Of a DNA stretch of 64,000 nt, positions 10,201-18,417 are shown one piece after another. The translations under genes were made by a program, and so were the position numbers. The stretch comes from DASRAP01 sp035277145 (GTDB lineage: Bacteria; Gemmatimonadota; Gemmatimonadetes; Gemmatimonadales; Gemmatimonadaceae), in contig DATELA010000050.1 of the NCBI GenBank assembly GCA_035277145.1, positions 82,339 to 146,338 of the forward strand, in the 5' to 3' direction. Numbering within the stretch: the stretch's first letter is position 1; each line of letters begins with the position of its first letter. The notes beneath the pieces were generated by a model. The model ran no database searches. It had not been told where the DNA came from and saw only the letters and a program-made list of their open reading frames with translations.

Positions 10201-10429
10201 CGGCATGATTCCCGTCGCACTCGGTGTTGGCGAAGGTGCGGACTTCCGCGCACCGCTGGGCCGCGCAGTGATCGGCGGTACGATCACGAGCACGCTGCTC
10301 ACGCTGCTCGTCATTCCCACGATTTACGACACGCTCGACGACATGCGACTTTGGGTACGACGCAAAATCGGCGTCAAGCCGAAGCCCAAGACGGGCGAAT
10401 TCCCGATTCCGGGACTCGCGGGAGACTGA
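7262..10429 (+). CDS. RND-family multidrug efflux pump (AcrB/HAE1-like inner-membrane transporter)
   Basis: 1055 residues from ATG 7262 (MFISDFAIRRPI). An earlier in-frame TTG/ATG-like extension to 7232 would be encoded by the TGAGCC repeat and is unlikely. There are twelve membrane helices and two large periplasmic loops, the normal RND size. The proton-relay residues are present: the paired Asp in GILIDDAIVVREN (about 400) and the Lys in GIVAKNAILLIDF (about 937). The family exports hydrophobic compounds by proton antiport. The gene is last in the TetR-TolC-adaptor-RND operon, and a hairpin terminator follows 26 bp after its stop. Confidence 0.95.
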   Translation: MFISDFAIRRPIITVVSVVALVVFGLFAAVKLQTDEFPDIQNPIVNVAIPYPGASPDVVEREVLDPIEEAISGISGVSKIQGSASDGFASILVTFLYTKNVQEAAQDVRDKISTIRGDLPQEIEEPILSRFDPSDQPILQLALTSSTLSAPELTRVADPGILRELRALAGVAQAAIVGGVDRELTVFIEPQKLLAARIGVGQVVQAVQQQNLAAPVGRIEGSLDEKTIRLRGKLEHPDDFAQLVVAERNGRLIRLGEVARVVDGTAEQRTLALFNGREAIGIMVLKAKGYSTTEVANNVRAEIDKLRPTLPEGAKLEIVQDAGTRVEDSVNNVKSMLIEGALLTVFVVFLFLNSWRSTIITGLALPVSVIAAFIAVWAFGFTLNTMSLLGLSLAIGILIDDAIVVRENIVRHIEMGKDHYQAAHDGTNQIGLAVAATTFSIVCVFIPIAFLEDEAGQWFKPFALTIACAVLVSLFVSFSLDPMLSAYWADPQIEAHERRNPIARLLDKFNTWFNAQTDRYARVIGWALRHRFVMAVIAIGSFFGALYVQGRWGGFGFVPVSDRSEIFIDVDTPPGSNLSYTRVKVEEVARIAAAHSEVAYTFATIGGGTFDPYGGTSGGSVDKGQVYVKLVRKDKRSITQEEIGAIVRREVERIGGATTATYTSGFGWATKQIQVQVRGIDARALQAIAETLRDSVKAIPGAVDVGLNTKGQKPELDVQINRGLAGTLGINVAEVAFALRPAFAGLDAGDWVDPTGETRDVMVRLDPEARRRVADIERLPLVLQGGGGQGAPTVIPLGQLATVGTGIGPAQITHLDRDNVVYVQANTSGRSVGEISQDINRAVATIPLPQGYSISQGGEVEDQQKVFSSILAALGLAVLLMYLVLVMQFGSFLDPIAIMISLPLSLIGVVLALLVTGSTLNIMSMIGVILLMGIVAKNAILLIDFAKWGQEQGMDRRTAIIEAGRTRLRPIMMTTLALIAGMIPVALGVGEGADFRAPLGRAVIGGTITSTLLTLLVIPTIYDTLDDMRLWVRRKIGVKPKPKTGEFPIPGLAGD

Positions 10430-10455
10430 ACCGCGGTCCGACCAGAGGTAGCCGT

Positions 10456-10497
10456 CGAGGGGAGCGATGTGTACGATTTGGTACATCGCTCCCCTCG
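10456..10497 (+). terminator. Hairpin terminator after the efflux operon
   Basis: A 15-bp perfect stem pairs CGAGGGGAGCGATGT (10456-10470) with 10483-10497 around a 12-base loop. A short T-rich stretch (CGTTTA) follows. It lies between the RND stop and the start of the TSUP permease gene. Confidence 0.8.
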
Positions 10498-10520
10498 CGT
10501 TTACTCCCAATCCACGGTGA

Positions 10521-11261
10521 ATGGAAGCGTCGACCGTCGCGGTAGTTGCCGTGCTGTTGGCAATCGTTGCGCTGCTCTACTCCACGGTCGGACACGCCGG
10601 GGGATCGGGTTACCTCGCTGTCATGGCGCTCATCGGGATTGCGCCCGCGACCATGCGGCCCGCTGCGCTCGTACTCAACATCCTCGTTGCGGTAATCGCG
10701 AGCACAAAGTTCTACCGGGCCGGTCATTTCTCGTGGTCGCTGTTCTGGCCGTTCGCGATTCTGTCTATTCCCGCCGCGTTTGCCGGCGGCGTGATGGGAC
10801 TGCCGAGTCACGTGTACAAGATCGTGGCCGGCGTAATCCTGCTGTACTCGGCGGTCCACGCCTTCATGTCGCAGCGCGTCCTTGCGGAGAAAGCGCAGGC
10901 GCAACCGCCGTTACCGGCCGCGCTCGCGATCGGCGCGTCAATCGGGATCGTATCAGGTTTGATTGGCGTGGGCGGCGGCATTTTTCTCAGTCCGTTGTTG
11001 TTGTTCATGGGCTGGGCGGGTGCACGTCAGGCGGCCGCCGCCTCCGCGATGTTCATCCTGGTCAACAGCGTGTCGGGATTGCTCGGGCAGATCACGAGCG
11101 TACGCACATTGCCTCCCTACTTGCTGGCGTGGGCGGTCGCGGTCGTCGCGGGTGGCTGGGTCGGGGCGACCTATGGGAGCGAGCGACTACCCACGACTGC
11201 ACTGCGGCGAGCGCTCGCAGCGGTGCTGGTCATTGCGGGGCTGAAGCTCATCTTTACCTGA
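10521..11261 (+). CDS. TSUP (TauE/SafE) family sulfite/anion permease
   Basis: 246 residues with about eight hydrophobic helices in two related halves. Each half carries a Gly-rich segment typical of TauE/SafE proteins (HAGGSGYLAVMALIGI near the start, SGLIGVGGGIFLSPLLLF near residue 150). The family moves sulfite, sulfonate-derived or organic anions across the inner membrane; the substrate here is not known. The gene stands alone after the efflux terminator. A sulfur role is possible given the sulfur-regulated operon at 34.6 kb, but nothing here links them directly. Confidence 0.85.
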   Translation: MEASTVAVVAVLLAIVALLYSTVGHAGGSGYLAVMALIGIAPATMRPAALVLNILVAVIASTKFYRAGHFSWSLFWPFAILSIPAAFAGGVMGLPSHVYKIVAGVILLYSAVHAFMSQRVLAEKAQAQPPLPAALAIGASIGIVSGLIGVGGGIFLSPLLLFMGWAGARQAAAASAMFILVNSVSGLLGQITSVRTLPPYLLAWAVAVVAGGWVGATYGSERLPTTALRRALAAVLVIAGLKLIFT

Positions 11262-11314
11262 TTCCATCGGTCGGGGCGAACCGTTTGTCGAATACGGCAC
11301 CTGCCACTGCGTCC

Positions 11315-11377
11315 TGGGCCGTATGAAAGGCGTTCTGAGCCGTTGGAAATGCGTTATGGGCACTTTGATGTGCCGCA
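11315..11377 (+). repeat. Three degenerate 21-bp tandem units upstream of the Omp85-like gene
   Basis: Units at 11315-11335, 11336-11356 and 11357-11377 each begin TGRGC and share a GCCGTNNGAAANGCGTT-like core, with the third unit most diverged. They lie 59-121 bp before the Omp85-like start codon, so they could be protein-binding sites. There is no other evidence of function. Confidence 0.5.
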
Positions 11378-11435
11378 TGGAAACACGCCCGCCCGCTGAC
11401 CCGTACGGTGGCCGTTCCTCGACCTCTGATTCGCC

Positions 11436-14177
11436 ATGCTGCTGATTCTCACCGCCGCGCTGCTCGCTACACAGGTTCAAACATCTGCAACCGTCGGGCG
11501 CGACTCGACGGGTCGTCGCGAAGTCGGCGTCCGCATTCAGGTTGGCCGCGCGCCGGGCGATGAACCCGTGCGCCGCGTTGCGGTGACCGCAGAGCATCTG
11601 GCGACTGCGTTCAAGACACCCGCCGCGCGAACGCTGCTCACGCGCGCACGAGCCGCGCGATTCTCACAAGACACAGCGCTGCGTTCGTACGACGCGAAAG
11701 CGCGCCAACGCATTTCGGTCGGCATGAGTGTGCGCGCGCGTGGACGTGAGCGACTCGTGATGCGTGATGAAGCCGTCGCGCGCATTCAGTGGGATCACAA
11801 AGCCGGCGCTGTAGTCGACATGCTCGGGAAACGCACCACGGTTCCGGCTGCGGACGACATGAAGCCCGTCGACGAAGGAATTCGCAACGATCCGTCGCTG
11901 CCGATTCCGTATTTCCCGGGGCGTGAAACGCTGTGGATTGGCGGATCGGTCGCGCGCGTGGAAGTGAACGAAGAAAACTTCGTGCACCCGATCGCCGAAG
12001 GATCCGAAGCGTACTACAAATATTCGATGGGCGATTCCGTCGAGTTCACGCTGCCCGACAATCGCACGATCATGTTGCGCGAATTGCGGGCCGAGGCGCG
12101 TGAGCCGCGCTGGAATCTCATTGTTGGTTCGTTCTGGTTCGATCAGGCATCCGCGCAACTCGTACGTGCGGTGTACCGGCCGTCGATCGAGCTGGACATC
12201 TGGCAACTCGTGACTGAAGAAGCGAAGCGCGATTCGTCGAACAATGACGATGATGTGCCGGGATGGGTGAAAGGACTCGTGAGTCCGCTGCGCGCGGTGA
12301 TGCAGGTGTTCACGATCGAGTACAGTCTTTTCGAAGGACGCTTCTGGCTTCCGGTGTCGATGGGGGCAGAAGGAAAATTGCAGGTGACGTTTCTGCACGT
12401 ACCGGCAATGTTCGAGGAGCGCTACGACTACGCGCACGTGAACGGGCCAGTGAACGTCGCTGCGCCAATGGCGGCCGTGCCCGCGCCGCCAATGACCGTC
12501 AACACCGGAACGCTCAAGGTGCTGCGTGATTCCGTGCTCAAAGCGGGACGTGATTCGGTCGCAGCCGATTCGGTCATTTCCGCGCGGTACGGTTTCATGG
12601 CGTTGCGGCGAGAGGAGTACGCAGCCGAAGAACAGGCGCTGCGTGATTCGTTGCGACGCGCCGGCGTTCCGCCGCGGACCGCCGATTCAATCATGGTCGC
12701 GCAGCTGTATGGCGTCGGCTTGTCCGTGCGAGCGCGGCGCGCGGTACGCGATTCGCTCGCGAGCCTCGGTCGCAGTCAACAGTACATCGACTCGGTCATC
12801 AACTATCGATTCGATACTGCCCGCGAACGCGCCGATGCGCGCCGCCGTGCGCGCCGCGATACCGTCGGCGCGCAGGGATTCACCGGCACGCAAGTCGATT
12901 CCGTGATTCGCGTGCAGGACAGCACGCGCAACGCGCGATACCGTGATTCGGTGCGCACGGTGCAAGACAGTACTTGCAAAGCCAACGGACACGTTGCGCG
13001 ACGCATTCGTCAATACGAACAACGCGTCGATATCCTTGTGCGCACACCGTGCGACCTGCAATCGCTCGCGAATTCTCCTGAACTTCCTCCGTCGCCATAC
13101 GAAACGGGGGAGGATCTGTGGGGCAAAAAAGATCGCGACAAACTTCTCGGCGCACTGGACTTTGCACTGCAAGCCGGCTGGGGTCCGCAAAAAATCAGCG
13201 CTTCGTACGGGCTTAGTCAGTCGCGCTACAATCGTGTCGAAGGATTCAGCACCGGCCTTCTGCTGCGGCAGGAACTGGGGCGCGGGTACACGTGGTCCGC
13301 ACAATTGCGCGGCTCACAAGGCGACAAGCAATTCAACGGCGAGCTGGGCTTGAGTCGCAGCAACGCGCGCTCGACGCTCGCACTCAACGGGTACAGACGT
13401 CTGGTGTCTGCGAACGACTGGGGACAACCGCACAGCCTCAGCGCGTCGCTGCCCGCGTTGCTGTACGCGCGCGATGAAGGCTTCTACTACCGCGCACTCG
13501 GCGGTGAACTCACGCGCAGCACGGATTTTCACGGCCAGGTCGTGTGGCGCGTTTTCGCGGAAGAGCACAGCGACGCACCGCTGACCACGCGCTTCTCACT
13601 CTTCCGCGGCAGCCACGACGATCGATTCATTCCAAATCTCGTCGCGACTGAGGGCGCGTACTACGGCGGTTCTGTGCGCTGGCAGCAAAGCTGGGGACTC
13701 AATCCGCGCGGATGGAAATCGCAGGCCGATTTCCGTCTCGAGGGCGCTGGTGGCGAAACCGATTACGGACGCGCTGCGCTCGATCTTACGGTGTCTCGCG
13801 GACTCTTCGATCCCTACGTCGTCGGACTGACGGTCGCCGGTGGTTCGTCGCTCGGCGACGTGCCACCGCAGCGGCAATGGATACTCGGTTCGATCCAGAC
13901 GGTGCGCGGTCAGCAGGCAGGTGTTGCGGCGGGCGACGCGTTCTGGTTCTCGCGGCTCGAACTCGCGCAGGACAAGGGTGCGACGCGCCGAGCGATCTTC
14001 GGCGATCTGGGTTGGGCCGGTTCGCGGGACGCCGATTGGGGCCGCTCACAGCGGCTATTGGCCGGCGTCGGTGTAGGCGCGTCGTTCTTCGAGGGACTGG
14101 TGCGGTTCGACATCGCGAGAGGCCTGTGGCCGCGTGAGAAGTGGCGGGTGGATTTGTCCCTGGACGCCCCCTTCTAA
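11436..14177 (+). CDS. Large outer-membrane protein with Omp85-like C-terminal barrel
   Basis: 913 residues with an N-terminal signal peptide (MLLILTAALLATQVQ). The first ~330 residues form a beta-rich periplasmic region. The middle (about 365-560) is a charged region with recurring RDS(L/V) motifs, such as ALRDSLRRAG and RDSLASLG. The last ~340 residues alternate short beta strands and end in DLSLDAPF, a C-terminal Phe typical of outer-membrane barrels. Near residue 820, ILGSIQTVRG resembles the conserved VRG loop of Omp85/BamA-superfamily barrels. I infer an Omp85-like barrel with an unrecognised N-terminal domain. It stands alone between the TSUP permease and the diguanylate cyclase, and no partner or substrate is evident. 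Confidence 0.65.
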   Translation: MLLILTAALLATQVQTSATVGRDSTGRREVGVRIQVGRAPGDEPVRRVAVTAEHLATAFKTPAARTLLTRARAARFSQDTALRSYDAKARQRISVGMSVRARGRERLVMRDEAVARIQWDHKAGAVVDMLGKRTTVPAADDMKPVDEGIRNDPSLPIPYFPGRETLWIGGSVARVEVNEENFVHPIAEGSEAYYKYSMGDSVEFTLPDNRTIMLRELRAEAREPRWNLIVGSFWFDQASAQLVRAVYRPSIELDIWQLVTEEAKRDSSNNDDDVPGWVKGLVSPLRAVMQVFTIEYSLFEGRFWLPVSMGAEGKLQVTFLHVPAMFEERYDYAHVNGPVNVAAPMAAVPAPPMTVNTGTLKVLRDSVLKAGRDSVAADSVISARYGFMALRREEYAAEEQALRDSLRRAGVPPRTADSIMVAQLYGVGLSVRARRAVRDSLASLGRSQQYIDSVINYRFDTARERADARRRARRDTVGAQGFTGTQVDSVIRVQDSTRNARYRDSVRTVQDSTCKANGHVARRIRQYEQRVDILVRTPCDLQSLANSPELPPSPYETGEDLWGKKDRDKLLGALDFALQAGWGPQKISASYGLSQSRYNRVEGFSTGLLLRQELGRGYTWSAQLRGSQGDKQFNGELGLSRSNARSTLALNGYRRLVSANDWGQPHSLSASLPALLYARDEGFYYRALGGELTRSTDFHGQVVWRVFAEEHSDAPLTTRFSLFRGSHDDRFIPNLVATEGAYYGGSVRWQQSWGLNPRGWKSQADFRLEGAGGETDYGRAALDLTVSRGLFDPYVVGLTVAGGSSLGDVPPQRQWILGSIQTVRGQQAGVAAGDAFWFSRLELAQDKGATRRAIFGDLGWAGSRDADWGRSQRLLAGVGVGASFFEGLVRFDIARGLWPREKWRVDLSLDAPF

Positions 14178-14181
14178 AGAG

Positions 14182-14220
14182 ATGACGGGAAGACGAGAGG
14201 ACGAGTAGACGAGACGACGC
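14182..14220. repeat. GACGAGA-type simple repeat
   Basis: Degenerate GACGAGAG units lie immediately after the stop of the Omp85-like gene and before the diguanylate cyclase. Same family as 6054-6112. Confidence 0.8.
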
Positions 14221-14268
14221 GACGCCGCAGGTATTGCGCCGCGGCGAACCACAGCGCATCGTCGCCCC

Positions 14269-15549
14269 GTGCCAGAGACCCCGATCCGAGATCAGCCGCA
14301 TGCCAATGCGGCGATTCTCATTTGGCAGAGCCGCTACCGATTGCTGCTGCTGCTCGCGGCGGGCATCGGCACGCTCGGCCTTCGTTGGGCCGGTGCACTC
14401 ACTGAAGACTCCGTTGTAGCGCGGCAACTCGGCGAAAGCACGGCGGTTACGCTGTGCGCGCTGCTCATCGGCGCGTATTTCGTGTACATCGGTTTGCTGA
14501 CGCTGCGGCTGCGCAAACATCGCCGTGTGGGACAGTGGGCCGTCGTCGTCACGCTCATCGCCGACGTGATCACGTATCACGGCGTGATGGTGTTGATTAC
14601 GCCGCCGGAGTGGTACGAGCGCGCGCTCATTCTCGCGACGTTCACACTGCAACTCTCGATGCTCTACTTCGGTTGGCGCGTCGCCGCGTGGAATCTTCTG
14701 GGTATCGTTGCTGCGTATTTCGCGATGATCGTGCTCGCGAGCGTGGCCGACCCGGAATTCTCGATTTCGGAATCGATGTGGACGCTCGGCTTGTTCACGA
14801 TGGCGGTGACGGCATTCCTGTCATTGCAGGCGGATCTCGGTCACCGGCTCGCGAGCATCATTCAGGTGTTCGATCGTGCACGCGAAGGCGATTTCTCGCT
14901 CACGTTCGACGAAGATTCGGCGTCGCACGCTGAACGCATCACCGTGATTGGCGGCGCGTACGACAAGATGCGCGAACGGCTGACGGATGCGATTCTCACG
15001 GATTCATTGACCGGTTGCTACAACGCGCGTGGATTCGATCAGCTCGCGGCGCGCGAGGTTTCACGTACGGCGCGCGGGCATTCGACGCTGGCCATGCTCG
15101 CGCTCGATCTGGATTACTTCAAGCAGGTCAACGATCAGCACGGGCACCTGGTCGGCGATGATGTCCTGCGCGACGTTGGCGAAGTGCTGCGCACAACCGC
15201 GCGATTGAGCGACGTGGTCGGACGCACAGGTGGAGAGGAGTTCAATATCCTCGCGCCCGACACGGACAAACACGGCGCGATGTTGTTTGCCGCGCGCATT
15301 CTCGAAGCGATGCGCAAGCACAAGTTCGCGCACGTGAAAGATCAGCATGTAACGATCAGCATCGGCGTCGCGGTTGAATCCGCTCGCGTGGATGACGTCG
15401 CGCGACTGTTACGAATTCGTGCGGACGAGGCGCTGTACGTCGCGAAGCGCGCTGGGCGCGATCGCGCAGAACCGTGGCACGAGGGCCAGGCCACGCGCGT
15501 CAGCCGCGGAGTCGCCGGCATCGGCACGCCGCCCCCGAAGCAGCACTGA
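14269..15549 (+). CDS. Membrane-anchored GGDEF diguanylate cyclase
   Basis: 426 residues, GTG start. About six hydrophobic helices (residues ~22-190) precede a short linker and a GGDEF domain (about 240-405). The active-site loop reads RTGGEEF (about 318-324), a catalytically competent GGEEF variant. An RLSD motif five residues upstream fits the RxxD inhibitory site that binds c-di-GMP. The metal/substrate segment DLDYFKQVNDQHGH is intact. Predicted role: synthesis of c-di-GMP from GTP with product inhibition, controlled by a membrane sensor of unknown ligand. It converges on the phzF gene across a long palindrome. Confidence 0.92.
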   Translation: MPETPIRDQPHANAAILIWQSRYRLLLLLAAGIGTLGLRWAGALTEDSVVARQLGESTAVTLCALLIGAYFVYIGLLTLRLRKHRRVGQWAVVVTLIADVITYHGVMVLITPPEWYERALILATFTLQLSMLYFGWRVAAWNLLGIVAAYFAMIVLASVADPEFSISESMWTLGLFTMAVTAFLSLQADLGHRLASIIQVFDRAREGDFSLTFDEDSASHAERITVIGGAYDKMRERLTDAILTDSLTGCYNARGFDQLAAREVSRTARGHSTLAMLALDLDYFKQVNDQHGHLVGDDVLRDVGEVLRTTARLSDVVGRTGGEEFNILAPDTDKHGAMLFAARILEAMRKHKFAHVKDQHVTISIGVAVESARVDDVARLLRIRADEALYVAKRAGRDRAEPWHEGQATRVSRGVAGIGTPPPKQH

Positions 15550-15550
15550 G

Positions 15551-15710
15551 AACTGCAAACGCAACGCAGAGCCGCAGAGAACGCAGAGCGCCGCAGAGAA
15601 AAAACTTGTGGTAACAACGCTCACGTATCGGGCTCGTGCCCGGCGCGAGCTGTTACAACAAGTCCTTCTCTGCGAACCTCTGCGTTCTCTGCGGCTCCGC
15701 GTTGCGTTTA
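15551..15710. repeat. Long palindromic element, copy 1 (convergent junction)
   Basis: A ~160-bp inverted repeat. The left arm is GCAAACGCAACGCAGAG followed by further CGCAGAG units. The right arm has the complementary CTCTGCG units and ends GTTGCGTTTA. The apical hairpin is CGGGC-TCGT-GCCCG. It lies between the convergent diguanylate cyclase and phzF-like genes. The terminal TTA is the phzF stop codon. Confidence 0.9.
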
Positions 15711-16631
15711 CGCGCTGCCGTCAGGAATGCGGAGGACTCCTTCGGCGACGAGGACGGTCTTACCGCCAACCCGAACGGCAGAGATAGCGCCGTCGGCTTT
15801 GTCGGCCTCGATGAACAACTGGCTCGGCCGTCCCATTTCGACGCCTTGGTCGACGGACCATTTGAACGTGCCACCGCGCTCGGTGAGCTTCGACGCGAGA
15901 TAGCCAGCGAGGCAGGCGTTTGCAGAACCCGTCGCGGGATCTTCGGGCACCGACAAGCCAGGCACGAACACACGCGCGCGGAAATGCGCGTCGCCACCGT
16001 TTGCGTCGGGCGCGAACACCATCACGTTCGGTGCCCATGACGACTTGAGTGTTTCTTCCCACGCTTCAGTGCGCACGCGCGCGCGACCAACTGCGGCGAC
16101 GTCGCGCACCGGCACAATCAAAAACGGCAATCCGCACGACACGGCCTGCGGTCCCTGCGCGCCGAATACCACGTCGTTGGTTTCGAGCGACAGAATTTTC
16201 GCGAGTACACCGCGCGACGGCGACGGTGGACCAAACTCCGGCATCTTCGCAACTGAGAATTGCGCAAACGTCGGCGTGCCGGCTTCCATCGTCACAACCA
16301 CGCGGATCGGTCCGACGCCTTCTTCAAGTACGAGCGTCGCGCTCTCGCCCGAAACTTTGACGGCGCGCGTCGCAACCAGCACGTGCGCCGTTCCAATCGT
16401 CGGGTGTCCCGCAAACGGTACTTCGCCGCCCGGCGTGAAAATGCGCACCCGCCGCGTGTTGGCTTTGTCAGCCGGCGGATAACAGAACGTCGTCTCGGAG
16501 TAGTTGAACTCGCGCGTGATCGGTAACAACAACTCGTCGGGAATTCCCGTTGCGTCGGGAATTACCGCGAGTTGATTCCCGCCAAACGTCTTATCGGTAA
16601 AGACGTCTGCAGTGACGTACCGAACTTCCAC
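15708..16631 (-). CDS. PhzF-family isomerase/epimerase
   Basis: 307 residues from GTG 16631, five bases after the P5C dehydrogenase stop, so probably co-transcribed with it. The N-terminus carries the PhzF signature (VFTDKTFGGNQLAV) and the catalytic Glu in NYSETTF (E46). FTPGGEVPFAGHPTIGTAH and, in the second half, PEDPATGSANACLAGYL form the expected pseudo-symmetric substrate loops. Family members isomerise or epimerise small amino- or hydroxy-acid-like molecules; a role with proline/glutamate-related metabolites is suggested only by the neighbour. The stop codon lies in the end of palindromic repeat copy 1. Confidence 0.9.
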   Translation of the reverse strand: MEVRYVTADVFTDKTFGGNQLAVIPDATGIPDELLLPITREFNYSETTFCYPPADKANTRRVRIFTPGGEVPFAGHPTIGTAHVLVATRAVKVSGESATLVLEEGVGPIRVVVTMEAGTPTFAQFSVAKMPEFGPPSPSRGVLAKILSLETNDVVFGAQGPQAVSCGLPFLIVPVRDVAAVGRARVRTEAWEETLKSSWAPNVMVFAPDANGGDAHFRARVFVPGLSVPEDPATGSANACLAGYLASKLTERGGTFKWSVDQGVEMGRPSQLFIEADKADGAISAVRVGGKTVLVAEGVLRIPDGSA

Positions 16632-16636
16632 GTTCG

Positions 16637-18268
16637 TTACTCAGCGCCGAGGAACGGATACGTCCAGTCACGCGGCGGCGCGAGATTCTCTTTCATCGTA
16701 CGTGCACTTACCCAGCGAACGAGATTGAGTTTCGAGCCGGCTTTGTCGTTCGTGCCGCTCGCGCGCGCACCACCGAACGGCTGCTGGCCAACCACCGCGC
16801 CCGTCGGCTTGTCGTTGACGTAGAAGTTGCCCGCCGAGTGACGCAGCCTGGCCTGTGCTTCGCGCACCGCGCCGCGATCCTGCGAGAACACCGCGCCTGT
16901 GAGCGCATACGGCGACGTCTTGTCGACCACGCCGAGGATCTGCGACCACTTGGAATCGTCATAGACGTGCATCGTCATGACCGGGCCGAAGATTTCCTCG
17001 CACAGCAAGCGGTAAGAGGGATCCTTCGTTTCCACGAGCGTCGGCTCTACGAACCAGCCCTTCTTGTCCGACGATCCACCACCGCTGAGGATCTTCGCGT
17101 TCTTCTTTGCGTCCGCGATGTACTCGGTGATGCGCGCGAACGCGCGCTTGTCGATCACCGCACCCATGAAGTTTCTGAAGTCGCGCGTGTCGCCGACTTT
17201 GATCTGCTCCATCATGCCGACGACGAGCTCCTTCACTTTCGGAGCGATCGATTTCGGAATGTACGAGCGGCTGGCCGCCGAACACTTCTGACCCTGATAC
17301 TCGAACGCACCACGCACGATCGCGACCGCAAGCGCCTCGACGTCTGCCGACGGATGCGCGACGATGAAATCCTTGCCGCCCGTTTCACCCACAATGCGCG
17401 GATAGCTGCGGTACTTCTCGATGTTTGCGCCGATCGTCTTCCACATCGACTGGAACACACCCGTGCTGCCCGTGAAGTGCACGCCGGCAAGCTCTTCGCT
17501 CGCGAGCACGCTGCTTGAAATCATCGACGCGTCGCCCGGCAGGAAATTGATGACGCCCGGTGGCAGGCCCGCTTCGACGAACAGCTTGTACGTGTACCAC
17601 GAACTGAGCACCGCAGACGTCGCGGGTTTCCACAGCACCGTGTTGCCCATGAGCGCGGGCGAAGACGACAGGTTGCCACCGATCGCTGTGAAGTTGAACG
17701 GCGTCACCGCGAACACGAATCCTTCGAGCGGGCGATAATCGCTCACGTTCCACATAGAGTGATCGCCGATCGGCTGTTCGCGATACAGCTCTTCCGCGAA
17801 TCCTGCGTTGAAACGAAAGAAGTCGATCATTTCCGCTGCCGCGTCGATCTCCGCCTGGTGAATCGTCTTCGATTGGCCGAGCATCGTCGACGCGAGCAGC
17901 GTGTCGCGCCACGTCGTCGTGAGCAATTCGGCCGCCTTGAGAAGGACGGCGGCGCGATCTTCCCACGACCACGTTGACCAGTCTTTCCACGCTTTGCGCG
18001 ATGCAGCGATTGCGGCCTGGATATCCTTCGGACGCGCCTTGTGCATGCGTGCGAGCACGTGTCCGTGCGCGTGCGGCATTACCACGTTCGACGTATCGCC
18101 AGTAAAGATCTCCTCGCCACCGACCACCACCGGGATGTCGATCTTTTCCGACGCCATCGACTTGAGCCGGGCTTTGACCGATGCGCGTTCGGGTGAACCG
18201 GGCGCATATACGCGGACGGGTTCGTTAGTCGGGACGGGAACGCGGCGCAAACCGTTAAAGTCGGACAT
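16637..18268 (-). CDS. pruA: L-glutamate gamma-semialdehyde (P5C) dehydrogenase
   Basis: 543 residues, the length of mitochondrial-type P5C dehydrogenases. The aldehyde dehydrogenase fold is complete: catalytic Glu region VGETGGKDF (about 293), catalytic Cys in GQKCSAASR (about 327) and the cofactor-proximal EIFGPVMTMHVY. The N-terminal phrase EPVRVYAPGSPER and the SSVLASEELAGVHFTGST region are typical of the single-domain enzyme. It oxidises glutamate semialdehyde to glutamate with NAD+ in proline (and arginine) catabolism. No proline dehydrogenase gene is in the window. Its leader carries a terminator-like hairpin and a GACGAGA repeat. The PhzF-like gene follows after five bases. Confidence 0.92.
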   Translation of the reverse strand: MSDFNGLRRVPVPTNEPVRVYAPGSPERASVKARLKSMASEKIDIPVVVGGEEIFTGDTSNVVMPHAHGHVLARMHKARPKDIQAAIAASRKAWKDWSTWSWEDRAAVLLKAAELLTTTWRDTLLASTMLGQSKTIHQAEIDAAAEMIDFFRFNAGFAEELYREQPIGDHSMWNVSDYRPLEGFVFAVTPFNFTAIGGNLSSSPALMGNTVLWKPATSAVLSSWYTYKLFVEAGLPPGVINFLPGDASMISSSVLASEELAGVHFTGSTGVFQSMWKTIGANIEKYRSYPRIVGETGGKDFIVAHPSADVEALAVAIVRGAFEYQGQKCSAASRSYIPKSIAPKVKELVVGMMEQIKVGDTRDFRNFMGAVIDKRAFARITEYIADAKKNAKILSGGGSSDKKGWFVEPTLVETKDPSYRLLCEEIFGPVMTMHVYDDSKWSQILGVVDKTSPYALTGAVFSQDRGAVREAQARLRHSAGNFYVNDKPTGAVVGQQPFGGARASGTNDKAGSKLNLVRWVSARTMKENLAPPRDWTYPFLGAE

Positions 18269-18272
18269 GTCT

Positions 18273-18310
18273 GGGGACGAGAATTAAGAGAGGACGAGAA
18301 GACGAGAGAC
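18273..18310. repeat. GACGAGA-type simple repeat in the P5C dehydrogenase leader
   Basis: Degenerate GACGAGA units lie directly upstream of the pruA start codon (the transcript would carry the complementary TCTCGTC tract). Same family as 6054-6112 and 14182-14220. Confidence 0.8.
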
Positions 18311-18334
18311 AAAAAAGGCGGCTCCTGGCCGCCT
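18311..18334 (-). terminator. Intrinsic-terminator hairpin in the 5' leader of pruA
   Basis: Read on the minus strand, a 7-bp stem AGGCGGC / GCCGCCT (18316-18322 with 18328-18334) and a five-base loop are followed by six T (18311-18316). No minus-strand gene lies upstream, because the neighbour at 18418 is on the plus strand. The hairpin is therefore in the pruA leader, 43 bp before the start codon. It may attenuate pruA or end a small RNA. Confidence 0.6.
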
Positions 18335-18417
18335 GCGAATCTTATAGCCGGAACCAATGCTTTGCGCGGGTGTTCGCGGGGCGATAACGTCACTGTCCGG
18401 CGCCTTTTGGAGATGCG

